The notes under the pieces are model-generated. The model was not told where the DNA came from. It made no database searches and saw only the letters and a program-made list of their open reading frames with translations. The translations under genes and the position numbers were made by a program. Shown in pieces: positions 26,811 through 36,489 of a DNA stretch of 64,000 bases. The DNA comes from Gemmatimonadetes bacterium T265. GTDB lineage: Bacteria; Gemmatimonadota; Gemmatimonadetes; Gemmatimonadales; Gemmatimonadaceae. Every line of letters starts with the position of its first letter. The stretch's first letter is position 1. The stretch is taken from NCBI GenBank assembly GCA_019973575.1, contig BPUI01000004.1, forward strand, positions 1 to 64,000. Reading direction: 5' to 3'.

Positions 26811-26933
26811 TGCATGTCCCGCGCGAGCGGCGGCCGACACCGGCGGTCGGCCGCTCACGCCGACCGCGACCGCGCTCCAGTCCCGACGGACCGGCGCCGG
26901 GACCACACGTCCACTCCACGACCCCCACGCACG

Positions 26934-27908
26934 ATGCACGAGCCTACGCCCCCGGCCTCGCCCCCGACCGTCCTCGTCGCGACGTGGGACGACGGCCTGT
27001 TCGTCGTCTCCGCGGGCACGGTGCTGCACGAACTGCCCGGGCACGCGGTGTCGACGCTCGCGCCGGACGGGCGGGGCGGCGCGCTCGCGATCGTGGACGG
27101 CCGCTCGCTGCGCCGCCGCCGCGCGGCCGGGGCGTGGCACCCGATCACGGGGGCCGCTCCGGAGGGCGCGTGCTGCGTGGCGGTAGGCGACGTCGTGTAC
27201 GTCGGCACCCACGACGCGGCGGTCCTGCGCGTCCGTGCCGACGGCACCGACGCTGCCATCGAGCGCCTGCGCGGCTTCGAGCAGGTCGCGGGTCGGGACC
27301 ACTGGTACGCGGGCGCGGCCGTGATCGACGGTCGGCGTGTGGGACCGCCGCTCGGCGTGCGGTCCATGGCGGTGACCTGCGACGGCACCGTGCTGCTGGC
27401 GAACGTGCACGTCGGCGGGATCCCGCGATCGCTCGACGGGGGCGCCACGTGGCAGCCCACGATCGCGATCGACACCGACGTGCACGAGGTCCGCGCGCAC
27501 CCGACGCGGGCGAACCTCGTGGCCGCGGCCGCCGGCGCCGGGCTGTGCCTCAGCCACGACGGGGGCGCGACGTGGGCGTGCACGGACGCCGGTCTGCACG
27601 CGCCGGCGTGTTTCGCCGTCGCGTTCGCGGGCGACGACGTCCTCGTGTCCGCGGCGGAGGGCCCCTTCGCGCCCCGGGGCGCGGTCTACCGCCGAGCCGT
27701 GGACGACCCCGGGCCGCTCGTCCGGGTCGCCGGCGGGCTCCCCGCATGGCTCGCGGGCGGCGTCGACACGGCGTGCCTCGCGGTGAACGGCCCGGCGATC
27801 GCCGTCGCCGACCGGCAGGGTACGCTCTATGTCTCGCCCGACATGGGGCGGACCTGGTCGCGGGCCGCGGATGGCCTGCCGACCCCGAGCAGCGTTGTGA
27901 TCGTGTGA
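26934..27908 (+). CDS. Asp-box (BNR/sialidase-type) beta-propeller protein
   Basis: 324 residues from ATG 26934. Three Asp-box motifs of the S-x-D-x-G-x-T-W type are visible: SLDGGATWQPT, SHDGGATWACT and SPDMGRTWSRA, along with a regular pattern of short beta strands. This indicates a beta-propeller like those in sialidases, VPS10 and photosystem assembly factor Ycf48-type proteins. No signal peptide is apparent, and no catalytic Arg-triad or Tyr-Glu pair was found, so a binding role is more likely than hydrolysis. It stands alone, between a repeat-rich gap and a gap of about 740 bp. Confidence 0.75.
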   Translation: MHEPTPPASPPTVLVATWDDGLFVVSAGTVLHELPGHAVSTLAPDGRGGALAIVDGRSLRRRRAAGAWHPITGAAPEGACCVAVGDVVYVGTHDAAVLRVRADGTDAAIERLRGFEQVAGRDHWYAGAAVIDGRRVGPPLGVRSMAVTCDGTVLLANVHVGGIPRSLDGGATWQPTIAIDTDVHEVRAHPTRANLVAAAAGAGLCLSHDGGATWACTDAGLHAPACFAVAFAGDDVLVSAAEGPFAPRGAVYRRAVDDPGPLVRVAGGLPAWLAGGVDTACLAVNGPAIAVADRQGTLYVSPDMGRTWSRAADGLPTPSSVVIV

Positions 27909-28651
27909 GGCGCCTGGTGAGAGCGCGGCGCGCCCGGCTCCGTTTCCACCACCGGCGCGCCCGACACGCGTGCGGAGCACCCGATGGCGCAAGACACGCG
28001 TCTGACCGGTCGTTGCCGGGTCACGGCGTGGATCACCAGCGCTGGAGCGTCACGCGGCGCCGCCGCGCGCGAGGCCGACCGTGGAGGGCCGGCGGGACCC
28101 GCCCCGGGTTCCCACAGGCGCCGGACAGCGGCTCGCTCTCGGTGCGCTGATCGTCCATTCTGCGCCGGTGGTCGGCGCGTCTCATTCGTTAGGCGTTCCG
28201 GGCGCGGGGCGAGTTGTGAAACCGGGATCCGCCGCCGGCCGGCTCGGCTCAGAACTCGCCGGCGTGCGAAATGTGGACGCCGTCGACGCGCCCTGGGTCC
28301 GTCCAGGCATGGCGCGGCGTTGCTCGTACGGATGCCGTCCTGGGCACGGTTCGCGGGAGGGCGCGTGCAACTCGCCGGCGCGAGCAGGCTTTCCGGCGCC
28401 ACCCGGGACGCCACACACGGATCGGGCGGCGAGCGGACCCGCCCCGTTCGCGCGCGGACACCCGCGTCCCACGAGCGCACACCCGGCGGGGGCGATGGCC
28501 CCGGGCACACGCGCGCAAGCGCTGTCGTAGTCTGGAGTTACCGCCGGCGGACGGGGGGCACGGAACCTCCCCTGTTGGGAGCGGTCGGTGGCCACGCCGC
28601 CCGCCGCCCGCCGCCGCCGTCCCCGTCTCCGGTCCCGCCCCCGAGGTCGAC
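27909..28651. other. Intergenic gap upstream of the ABC permease
   Basis: I see no supportable gene. The gap holds a short form of the intergenic repeat (GCGTCTC, then GTTAGGC) near 28173-28193. Confidence 0.4.
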
Positions 28652-31078
28652 ATGAACACCGTCGCTGTAGATGTGCGCACCGCGCTCCGGCGCCTCGGCC
28701 GCGAGCCGGGCTTCGCGGCCTTCGCCGTGCTGATCGTCGCCCTCGGCGTCGGCGCCGCCACCGCCGTGTTCAGCGTCATGAGCCCGCTCCTGCTGCGGCC
28801 GCTGCCGTTCCGCGAGCCGGGGCGCCTCGTCTGGGTGCCGCGGGCCGCCGAGGGCGGGCTCTCGTCGGTGACCTCACGCGCCAGCAACCTGCGCGACTAC
28901 CGCGCGCTGGCCCACTCGTTCGAGGCGCTGACGGGCTACTACGCCTTCTTCGAGTACGACAGTTACACCCTGGTGGGCCGCGGCGCGCCCGAGCGGCTCG
29001 TCGGCGTCGGCGTCGCGCAGAACTTCCTCCCCGTGCTCGGCGTGCGCCCGCTCCTCGGCCGCAACTTCACCGCCGAGGCGGGCGCGCAGGGCGGGCCGCC
29101 CGCCGTGATCCTCACCCACGCGTTCTGGCGGCGGCGCTTCGGCGGCGACCCGGCCGTCGTCGGCCGCTCGGTCACCATCAACAACGCGGCGGTCCCCGTC
29201 GTCGGCGTGCTCCCGCCGTCGTTCGACTTCGCCTCGACCTTCGTGCCCGCCTCGCGCGTCGACGTCCTGGCGACGTTCCCCATCAGCGACGAGACGGACC
29301 GGCAAGGCAACACGCTGGCCATCATCGGGCGGCTCCGGCCCGGCGCGACGGTCCAGGGCGCGCAGGCGGAGCTCGACCGGATCACCGCCCGGCTCCAGCG
29401 GGCGGATCCGGGCCGGTCGGGATTGGAGGCGACGGTGGCCGGCCTGCAGGACCACGTCGCGGGCGCGTTCCGCACGCCGTTGCTGGTGCTGGCCGCCGGG
29501 GCGGCGCTCGTGCTGCTGGTGGCGTGCGCGAACCTGTCGAACCTGCTGCTGACGCGCGCGCACCGGCGCGCGAACGAGATGACCGTGCGCAGCGCGCTCG
29601 GCGCGAGCCGGCGCCGGCTGCTCGCCCCGCTGCTCGCGGAGAGCCTCCTGCTCGCGGCCGGCGGCGGCGGCGCCGGGGCGGTGCTCGCCGCCGGGATCAC
29701 CCGGTGGGTCGCCGGCACGAGCGCCGTGAGCGTCCCGTTGCTGCGGACGGCGTCGGTCAACGCCCCGGCACTCGCCTTCGCCCTCGGGATCACACTCCTC
29801 ACCGGGCTCGTCGTCGGGATCGCGCCCGCGCTCCAGGTGGCGCGGGGCCGGGAGGCGGCCGCGCTCCGCGCCTCCGGCCGCGGCGCGAGCGAGGGACGCC
29901 GGAGCGCGGCGGTGCGCGAGGGCCTGGTCGTCGCCGAGGTGGCGCTCGCCTGCGTCCTGCTCGTCGGGGGCGGGCTCCTGCTCCACAGCTTCGTCCGGGT
30001 GCTCGACGTCGACCTCGGCTTCCGGCCGGCGGGCGCCGTGGCGTGGCAGCTCGGCACGCTGCGCGACTTCCCCAACGACTCGACCGGGGCGCAGCGCGCG
30101 GTCTTCTTCGACGGCGTGGCCGCCCGCGTGCGTGCCGTGCCCGGCGTCGAGGCCGTGGGGCTGACCGACACCCCGCCGCTCGGCCGCAACCGCGAGTGGA
30201 GCGTCGGCGCGAAGGGCGTCGCGTACGGCAAGGACCAGGTGCCCGTCGCCTTCCCGCGCCTGGTCGACAGCCGCTACCTGCAGGCCATCGGCATCCCGCT
30301 CGTGGCCGGCCGTCCGTTCACGCCGCAGGACGGCCCGGCGTCGACCAGGGTGATCATCCTCAACCGGACCGCCGCGGCGCGGCTCTTCCCCGGCGCGGAC
30401 CCCCTCGGCCGCACCGTGCTCGTGAACGGTGCGGAAGAGTGGCAGGTCGTGGGCGTCGCCGCGGACGTGCGGCACCAGGCCCTCGAGAAGGCCGCCGGGC
30501 TGGAGATGTACTTCCCGGTCGCGCAGAACCCCGCCTACAGCACGCTGACGATGGTCGTGCGGTCCCGCCGCCCCGCCGCGTCGCTGGCCCCCGCCGTCGC
30601 GGCGGCGCTGCGCGCGGCCGACGCCACCATGCCCACGAACGACTACCAGGCGCTCGACGCGGTCGTGGACCAGGCGACCTCGCCGCGCCGCTTCGTGCTC
30701 GCGGTCCTCGGCGCGTTCGCGGGGACGGCGCTGCTGCTGGCCGCGCTCGGGATCTACGCCGTCCTGTCGTACGCGGTGGGCCAGCGCGTGCGGGAGATCG
30801 GCATCCGGATGGCGCTCGGCGAGTCGGCCGCGCGCGTGCGGCAAGGCGTGGTCCGCCGCACGGTCCTGCTGGCCGCCGTCGGCGTCGCGGTCGGGGCGGC
30901 GGTGTCGCTCGGGACGTCGCGCCTCCTCGGGTCGCAGCTCTTCGGGGTGGGGGCCACGGACCCGGCGGCCTTCGTCGGCGCGGCCGCCCTCCTAATCGCA
31001 GTGGCGGCGCTGGCCGGCTACGTCCCGGCCCGGCGGGCCGCGGCTACCGAGCCGCTGGTCGCCCTGCGCGCGTACTAA
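28652..31078 (+). CDS. FtsX/MacB-type ABC transporter permease (ADOP-like)
   Basis: 808 residues from ATG 28652. The first helix starts close to the N terminus (PGFAAFAVLIVALGVGAATAVFSV). Then comes a MacB-like periplasmic domain with VGVGVAQNFLPVLGVRPLLGR and VVGRSVTINNA. Three helices follow around residue 270-390 (LLVLAAGAALVLLVACANL, LLLTRAHRRANEMTVRSALG), a second periplasmic domain, and a final three-helix FtsX domain (IGIRMALGESAARVRQGVV, PAAFVGAAALLIAVAALAGY). This double-FtsX plan of about 800 residues is common in Gemmatimonadota and Acidobacteria. The ATPase partner is not nearby. The substrate is unknown; peptides, lipids or antibiotics are possible. Confidence 0.85.
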   Translation: MNTVAVDVRTALRRLGREPGFAAFAVLIVALGVGAATAVFSVMSPLLLRPLPFREPGRLVWVPRAAEGGLSSVTSRASNLRDYRALAHSFEALTGYYAFFEYDSYTLVGRGAPERLVGVGVAQNFLPVLGVRPLLGRNFTAEAGAQGGPPAVILTHAFWRRRFGGDPAVVGRSVTINNAAVPVVGVLPPSFDFASTFVPASRVDVLATFPISDETDRQGNTLAIIGRLRPGATVQGAQAELDRITARLQRADPGRSGLEATVAGLQDHVAGAFRTPLLVLAAGAALVLLVACANLSNLLLTRAHRRANEMTVRSALGASRRRLLAPLLAESLLLAAGGGGAGAVLAAGITRWVAGTSAVSVPLLRTASVNAPALAFALGITLLTGLVVGIAPALQVARGREAAALRASGRGASEGRRSAAVREGLVVAEVALACVLLVGGGLLLHSFVRVLDVDLGFRPAGAVAWQLGTLRDFPNDSTGAQRAVFFDGVAARVRAVPGVEAVGLTDTPPLGRNREWSVGAKGVAYGKDQVPVAFPRLVDSRYLQAIGIPLVAGRPFTPQDGPASTRVIILNRTAAARLFPGADPLGRTVLVNGAEEWQVVGVAADVRHQALEKAAGLEMYFPVAQNPAYSTLTMVVRSRRPAASLAPAVAAALRAADATMPTNDYQALDAVVDQATSPRRFVLAVLGAFAGTALLLAALGIYAVLSYAVGQRVREIGIRMALGESAARVRQGVVRRTVLLAAVGVAVGAAVSLGTSRLLGSQLFGVGATDPAAFVGAAALLIAVAALAGYVPARRAAATEPLVALRAY

Positions 31079-31228
31079 GACGGGGGCCGTCGCGCCCGGG
31101 CCCCAGTTCGGAGCGTGAGTCGCCGCGACGGTCGTTAGCGAGCGTCTCGCTTCCGGTCTCAATTGCGGGCTGGGTGCCTAACGCCGCGCCCGGCGTGCCG
31201 TCTCGATTCCGGATGACTTCTCGGCGTC

Positions 31229-32551
31229 TCAGCGCGGCGCGGTGGCGGGCGGGTCGTCGAACACGAGGCGCGCGGCGCCGGTCAGGGCGTAGCCGGTCTG
31301 CGGCCGGCCGCGCCCGGCGGCCTCGCGGCGCTCGGCCTCGGCCACGTACCCGTGCCGCTGCAGCTCGCCCAGCGTCTGCGACACGGCCGGCTGCGTGACC
31401 CGCCACGCGCCCACCAGCTCCTTCTGCGTGAACGTCGCCCCCGGGCCCAAGTCGGCCAGTCGGCGCAGGTACCCCGCGAGCGTCTCGGGCAGGCTCGCGG
31501 CCAGCTCCTCGGCGTACCGGTGCCGCAGCACCGCGCGCACGTCGGCCGCCGTCATCGGCGCGTCCGCGTCCCGCGGGCCGTAGCCCACCAGCTCGTGCGC
31601 GGCCTCGTCGAGCGCCCGGAAGGTGCCCCGCAGGTCGCCCCGGAACAGGGCGTACAAGTCGGCCACCGCCGCGGGCTCGACCGGCAGCGCTACGGCGTGC
31701 TTCGGGTCGAGCCGCAGGTGGTCGTAGCGCCGGGCGAGCAGCGCGTGCAGCTCGTCGACGGCGAGCGGCGCGAGCGGCTGCGGCACGGCGAACACGCTGC
31801 GCACCTGCGGCTGCGCGGCGACCACCGTACGCATCGCGTCCGTAGTGCCGACCAGCAGCCAGTGATAGCCCTCCGCCAGGAGGCACGAGTCCCGGAGGTC
31901 GCGCACGATCGCGCCGGCGTGCGTCGCGTCCGCCTCGGTCAGGTTCTCCAGGTTGTTCAGGTGCACGAGCACCCCGCGCGCACCTAGGTGGTCGCGGGCG
32001 ACGTCGGCGAGCTGTCGGAGCAGCCCGGGCACGACCACGCTCGGCTGCGCGGTCGCGGGCGTCACGTACTGCTTGCCCGTCGAGCCGCCGACGCCGCCCA
32101 AGCCCGGCAAACTCACGTTCGCGCCGACGCTCCGCACCCGAAACGCGCGCACGAGCTGTTTGGCCGTCTCGAGCGGCTCGAGCGCCTTCGTGGTGAAGTC
32201 GCCGTTGGCGAGCACGGCCTCGTACACGGCGCTCAACACGCGCACGTAGACCGTCTCGGTCGAGTCAGCGTGCCCGACGCTCACCGGATCGGGCGACGAG
32301 ACGACGCCCGCGCGCCCGGCCTGCTCCTTCACGTGCTGGACGAGCGTGGTCTTGCCCACGCCCGGCGCGCCCTGGATGACCTGCCGGGAGCTCGGGGCGC
32401 TGCCGATGCCGCCGAGCAGTCGCTCGGACTCGGCCCCGCGGCCGACGAAGAGCGAGAGCGGGTACGGCGTCCCGGGGCTCGTGCGGAGCGTGTCCTGGAA
32501 GAAGGGGCTCTCGCGCAGGTTGTAGAGCTGCCAGACGTTGCGGAGCGTCAC
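31229..32551 (-). CDS. AAA ATPase with C-terminal winged helix (Orc1/Cdc6- or TniB-like)
   Basis: 440 residues from ATG 32551. Walker A: VIQGAPGVGKTTLVQH (about residues 57-72). A hydrophobic Walker B-like segment reads GVLVHLNNLENL and a sensor-like segment HWLLVGTTDAMR. The last 110 residues look like a winged helix: PGATFTQKELVGAWRVTQPAVSQTLGELQRHGYVAEAER. This is the STAND/Orc1-like plan of AAA ATPases that bind DNA. It is divergent from the resolvase gene at 32845 and the 290-bp gap contains an inverted repeat with AT-rich arms. A role in regulating or assisting the recombinase is a guess from position; no partner transposase was seen. Confidence 0.75.
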   Translation of the reverse strand: MTLRNVWQLYNLRESPFFQDTLRTSPGTPYPLSLFVGRGAESERLLGGIGSAPSSRQVIQGAPGVGKTTLVQHVKEQAGRAGVVSSPDPVSVGHADSTETVYVRVLSAVYEAVLANGDFTTKALEPLETAKQLVRAFRVRSVGANVSLPGLGGVGGSTGKQYVTPATAQPSVVVPGLLRQLADVARDHLGARGVLVHLNNLENLTEADATHAGAIVRDLRDSCLLAEGYHWLLVGTTDAMRTVVAAQPQVRSVFAVPQPLAPLAVDELHALLARRYDHLRLDPKHAVALPVEPAAVADLYALFRGDLRGTFRALDEAAHELVGYGPRDADAPMTAADVRAVLRHRYAEELAASLPETLAGYLRRLADLGPGATFTQKELVGAWRVTQPAVSQTLGELQRHGYVAEAERREAAGRGRPQTGYALTGAARLVFDDPPATAPR

Positions 32552-32626
32552 GCGCGCGAGGTGCGGGAGGCGAGCGGGGGCGACGTCCCCGGCGCCGGAC
32601 TTCGATCACCGGACCGGGACGCGGCC

Positions 32627-32671
32627 GCTTATAGAAGTCCGGGTCCGCGGACCAGCCCGCATTCTATAAGC
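32627..32671. promoter_or_regulatory. AT-rich inverted repeat between ATPase and resolvase genes
   Basis: GCTTATAGAA at 32627-32636 and TTCTATAAGC at 32662-32671 are perfect inverted arms 25 bp apart. They stand out in very GC-rich DNA. The site could be an operator, paired divergent -10 regions or a res-type crossover site of the neighbouring resolvase. Confidence 0.55.
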
Positions 32672-32844
32672 GCCGCCCGCGTCGGCGCGTGATGAAAATG
32701 CCCCGACGCCGGTGGGGTGCAGCCCGGCAACATGCCGCCGCCGCGCCACCTGCGCTACGCACGGCGCGGTGCCTAGCACGTCCGCCGCACGCCGCGCACG
32801 TTCGCGCCCCCGTTCGTCGTCCCGTTTCGCCCCGGAGGTGCCCC

Positions 32845-33494
32845 ATGCTCGTCGGCTACGGGGCGCGTATGCGCCGCGCGTGTCCACCCACGAACAGTCC
32901 CTCGCCCTCCAGCAGGACGCGCTGGCCAAGGCCGGCTGCGACCGCACCTACACCGACGTGATCAGCGGCGTCGCGGTCGAGCGCGAGGGCCTCGCGGCCG
33001 CGCTCGACTACGTCCGGAGCGGCGACACGCTCGTCGTCTGGCGCCTGGACCGGCTCGGCCGCTCACTCCGGCACCTCATCGAGCAGGTCACGGCGCTCGA
33101 GGCCCGGGGCGTCGGCTTCCACTCGCTCACCGAGGCGATCGACACGACCACGAGCGGCGGCAAGCTCGTCTTTCACATCTTCGGCGCGCTGGCCGAGTTC
33201 GAGCGCAACGTCATCCGGGAGCGCACGAAGGCGGGGCTCGCCGCGGCAAAGGCCCGGGGCCGCCTGGGCGGGCGCAAGCGCGTGCTCAGCCCCACGCAGG
33301 TCGAAGCGGCGCGCGGGCTCATGGCCGACCCGACGCGGCCGATCGCGGACGTGTGCGCGGCCATGCGCGTTTCGCGCGCGACCCTGTACCGCTACGTGCC
33401 CGCCGACCGGCGGCGGCCGGCGCTGCCGCCCCCGCCGCGTGCCCACCCGTTGCAGGCGGTCGAGCCCTTGGCCGCGCCGGTGCTCGTCGGCTGA
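32845..33494 (+). pseudogene. Tn3-type serine resolvase/invertase, broken near the N terminus
   Basis: ATG 32845 follows a strong GGAGGTG ribosome-binding site and reads MLVGY. Then 14 extra bases (32861-32874) shift the frame. Without them the start would read MLVGYARVSTHEQSLALQQD, the canonical resolvase N terminus with the catalytic Ser. Downstream the protein is complete: TLVVWRLDRLGRSLRHL, FHIFGALAEFERNVIRERT and GLAAAKARGRLGGRKR, and a C-terminal HTH with SRATLYRYVP. The restored length is about 211 residues. A shorter product could start at GTG 32880 but would lack the first beta strand. The insertion creates a short palindrome (see findings). Confidence 0.85.
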
Positions 33495-33837
33495 CCCGAA
33501 CGCCAGCGCGGACCTCGTACTTCGGCGGCCTCGCGGGTGCCGCATCCCGGCGCCTGACCGCGTTTGAACCACCCCTACGCTGAACAACGCGGGGTTAGAC
33601 GTTAGGCAGGGAGGGCCGCGTGCGTGTCCCGGAACTCGTCTACAAACCTCCCCCCGCCGCAGCGCCGCCGTCGCACAAACGCTCAGACACGGTTTACGTC
33701 GTCGCCAATCTGACTGCGCCTGGCGAGCGGTTCAGGACGTAGCATGGGTGTGACCACGACAGTGCTCCACGCTCCTGTATGGCTTGCGCATTCTGGTCGA
33801 GATCGTTGTGGCCGAACATCCTGTCTCTTGTGATTTA

Positions 33838-35730
33838 TGAACCGCGCCGGGTTTGGAGGCTCTCCCGCACTTTGATGCTGGTGGCGAATTCGGCGCGGTT
33901 AGGCCGCGAGTGAATGGAGTAGCGCAAACGCGGCGGGGCGCGTCCGCGCCTTCGGCGCTCCGGCCAGCCATTGCAGCAGGCGGACGAGATTCATCGCTGC
34001 CGCGATCATCAGGTGCGCGAGGTGCGTCTTCGCCTGTCCTAGATACGGCGTCCGCCGGAGCCGACCCGAGCGCACCCCCTGCGCGATCGTCCCCCCGACA
34101 CCGGCCCTTCGCGCGTACTCGGCCGCGAAGTCCGCGGTCTGCTCCCGCGCGCGGCCGACACGGAGCGCCTCGTGTTGGGCTTCGGGGCGGACGGTGATCG
34201 CCCGGCGTTCTGAGGTCGAGCGCGTGCACTGCGGCCGGAGGGCACACGCCCGACAGTCGGCGACCGCGAACTTGATCTCGATCACCGGCGTCGTGCCGCG
34301 GGCGAGCGCCGGGGTCCAGCTCTGGCTCGTGCGGCCGGCCGGGCACGTCGCGCGCTGTCGGGCGAAGTCGATCGTGAAGTCGCGCGCGGCGAAGCCGGTC
34401 CCGGCCTGCGCCTGCCACTGCCGGTCGCCGCGGGCCGGGCCGACGAGGTCGACGCCATAGCGCTCGCGGGCTTCGACGACGAGCGCGGAGTTCACGACGC
34501 CGGTGTCGGCGACGTGGGTCGTCGGGAGCAGGCCGCGGGCGGCGAGGGCCGCGTGAATCGTCGCGGTCACCGCGTCGTCCGAGACCGCCGCGGTCGTCGT
34601 CTCGACGTGCGTGATCAGGTTCGGCGTCGCGTCGTCGCACGTCTCCGTGAGGTGGACCTTGGAGCCGCTCCACGCCGTGGCGCCCTTGGTCGCGTAGCGC
34701 GCCTCGACATCGTACGGCGAGCCGATGTACCGGCCGGACGGCGGCGCCTGGTCGTGCGTCCGCCAGGCGACGCGGGGACCATCGGGCCCGTGCTCGACGA
34801 GGACGTTCTGCACCCAGACCTGCCGCAGGGTCTCGACGGCGGCCAGATCCCGCACCGCGCGGGACACGTCGTCCGCCCGGGCGAGCGCCAGCAGGGCGAA
34901 GCCGTCGACGCCGGTCTGCACGGCCCACGCGCGCCGCCCGGCCTCGCCCTTCGGCAGGCGGAATTCACTGGCCCGCAGCCCGTACCGGTCGACCCACGCC
35001 GGCGTCGGCATCGCCGACTGCGTGTGCGCGCGGAGCCAGTCGGGGGCGGCCGTCGCCAGCACGTTCGGCGCGTGGTGCAACGTTTCGCCGACCACCTCCA
35101 GCCGGCTCAGGGTGCGCATCGCCCCGAGCACGTGGGTGGAGTCGCTCCGCTGCGGCCCGCCGGCCTTCAGCAGTCCGCGCCCTCGCGCCAGGTCGAGGAT
35201 CGCGTCGAAGAGCCGCCCCTCCGCGCCGTGCGCGAGCAGGCGCCAGGGGCGCCTAACGCGTGCGGAACTCGCTGAGCACGGTGTGGTCGAAGCCGCCGTC
35301 CGTCAGCTCGAGACACAGCACGTACTTCCAGTCGATGCGGGTGCGCACCGCGTCCGCCGCCTGGCGGTCGGTCAATCCCTCCATGAACTGGAGGAGCGTC
35401 GCGAGCGCCAGGCGGACCGGCGCCTCGGCGGGTTGCCCGCGTGCCGGAAACAGGTCGGCGAAGTCGCGATCCTCGACGATCAGGTGCAAGTCGTCGTACA
35501 GGCGCATGACCGGATTGCCCTTGGGGAAGACCGCCCGCGCGACCTGCGCGGTCTGCTCCGGCACGACGTACGGGCGGGTGGCGTCGAGCGACATCGCCCA
35601 CCTCCCGGTTTACCGCCGCCCGGACGTCACCGAGGTCCGACGCGCGGGGGACGTCACCCGCCGCACGAGCCGCGCCGAATTCGCCACCAGCATCAAAGTG
35701 CGGGAGAGCCTCGAAACCTGGTGCGGTGCA
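33838..35730 (-). mobile_element. IS1182-type element with long terminal inverted repeats
   Basis: A perfect 43-bp inverted repeat flanks the transposase: 33856-33898 and 35670-35712, starting GAGGCTCTCCCGCACTTTGA. It continues outward with mismatches to about 33838 and 35730 (14 of 18 further positions). No clear target-site duplication was found. The transposase is frameshifted, so the element is inactive by itself. Confidence 0.8.
33899..35594 (-). pseudogene. IS1182-type transposase, frameshifted
   Basis: The N-terminal part (from 35594, about 113 residues) has AQVARAVFPKGNPVMRLYDD, LTDRQAADAVRTRIDWKYVL and LSEFRTR. It ends at a TAG that lies inside a GTTAGGC heptamer near 35252. The remainder reads LLAHGAEGRLFDAILDLARG, then QRSDSTHVLGAM and a full DDE domain with VHLTETCDDATPNLITHVET and the Cys-rich segment DCRACALRPQCTRS, ending in ALLHSLAA. 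Removing about 16 nt restores FRTRLLAHGAE; removing just the heptamer also restores the frame. The stop of the second part is TAA, again in a GCCTAAC heptamer. Confidence 0.8.
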
Positions 35731-36162
35731 ATCCGACTGCTGCTCGTCTCCGGGCCCCACCGTGTGGCGTAATCCCCTGGGGTTTGCGAGCGCGGCGTTA
35801 GCGCTGCGGACGTCCCTGGCCCTGGTCAGTGTGGCGTGCGGGATCGGCGCGGCGGAAGATTTCGTCCACCGCACGGCGTTCCGGACCCACCGGCTGCTCT
35901 CGTGGGAGATCGAGCGGACGGAGTACCGCGACGGCACCCTGCTGCTCCGGGCGCTCGACGGCGTCTTCGCGTGGCCCAACATCAACGTCCTGCTCGCCCT
36001 CCGGCTGGCCGCGCCCGTGGGGACCCTGTGCGCGGCGTTCGTGGTGACACGCCTGCCGTGGTTCGCCGTCTGGCCGTTGTTCCTCACGACCCTGCTCTGG
36101 AGTTGCCCCGCTGAAACGGACGCCTCGATAAGCTCTGCTATGCTGCAGGGCGGAGGTGGACG

Positions 36163-36489
36163 ATGGCGGGAGAGCCGAAGACGCGGCGCGCGTTCAGTGC
36201 CGAATTCAAGATCGAAGCGTTGCGCCGGATGGCGGAGCGGCGCGCAGCCGGGGTGTCGCTGAAGCAGATCGGCCGCGAGCTGGATGTACGAGACGACCTG
36301 CTGCGGAAGTGGCAGCGCCAAGCCAAGGAGCGCGCCGGGGCGCCGCCCGCCGACGTGTTCCCCGGGCAGGGGCGGTTGCCGGCGGACGAGGCCGAGTTGA
36401 AGCGCCTGGAACGGGAGAACGCGCGGCTGAAGCAGGAGGTCGCGTTTCTAAAAACCGCGGCGGTGTACTTCGCGAGGGAGTCGCGGTGA
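36163..36489 (+). CDS. IS3-family transposase OrfA
   Basis: 108 residues: TRRAFSAEFKIEALRRMAE, the helix-turn-helix GVSLKQIGRELDVRDDLLRKW, and a leucine-zipper C terminus RLERENARLKQEVAFLKTAA. The stop overlaps the OrfB start as GTGA. The run CTAAAAAC just before the end is a plausible slippery site for the OrfAB fusion that is the active transposase in this family, since OrfB is in the -1 frame. Confidence 0.95.
   Translation: MAGEPKTRRAFSAEFKIEALRRMAERRAAGVSLKQIGRELDVRDDLLRKWQRQAKERAGAPPADVFPGQGRLPADEAELKRLERENARLKQEVAFLKTAAVYFARESR

Noticed and set aside
28588-31398. A 936-codon plus-strand frame overlapping the ABC permease
   Set aside because: Composition is Arg/Ala-biased and no transmembrane pattern appears; the permease frame has clear FtsX helices.
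33838-35730. Target-site duplication of the IS1182-type element
   Set aside because: The flanks on the two sides do not match in a 4-8 bp window; the ends may have been altered, so no duplication is claimed.
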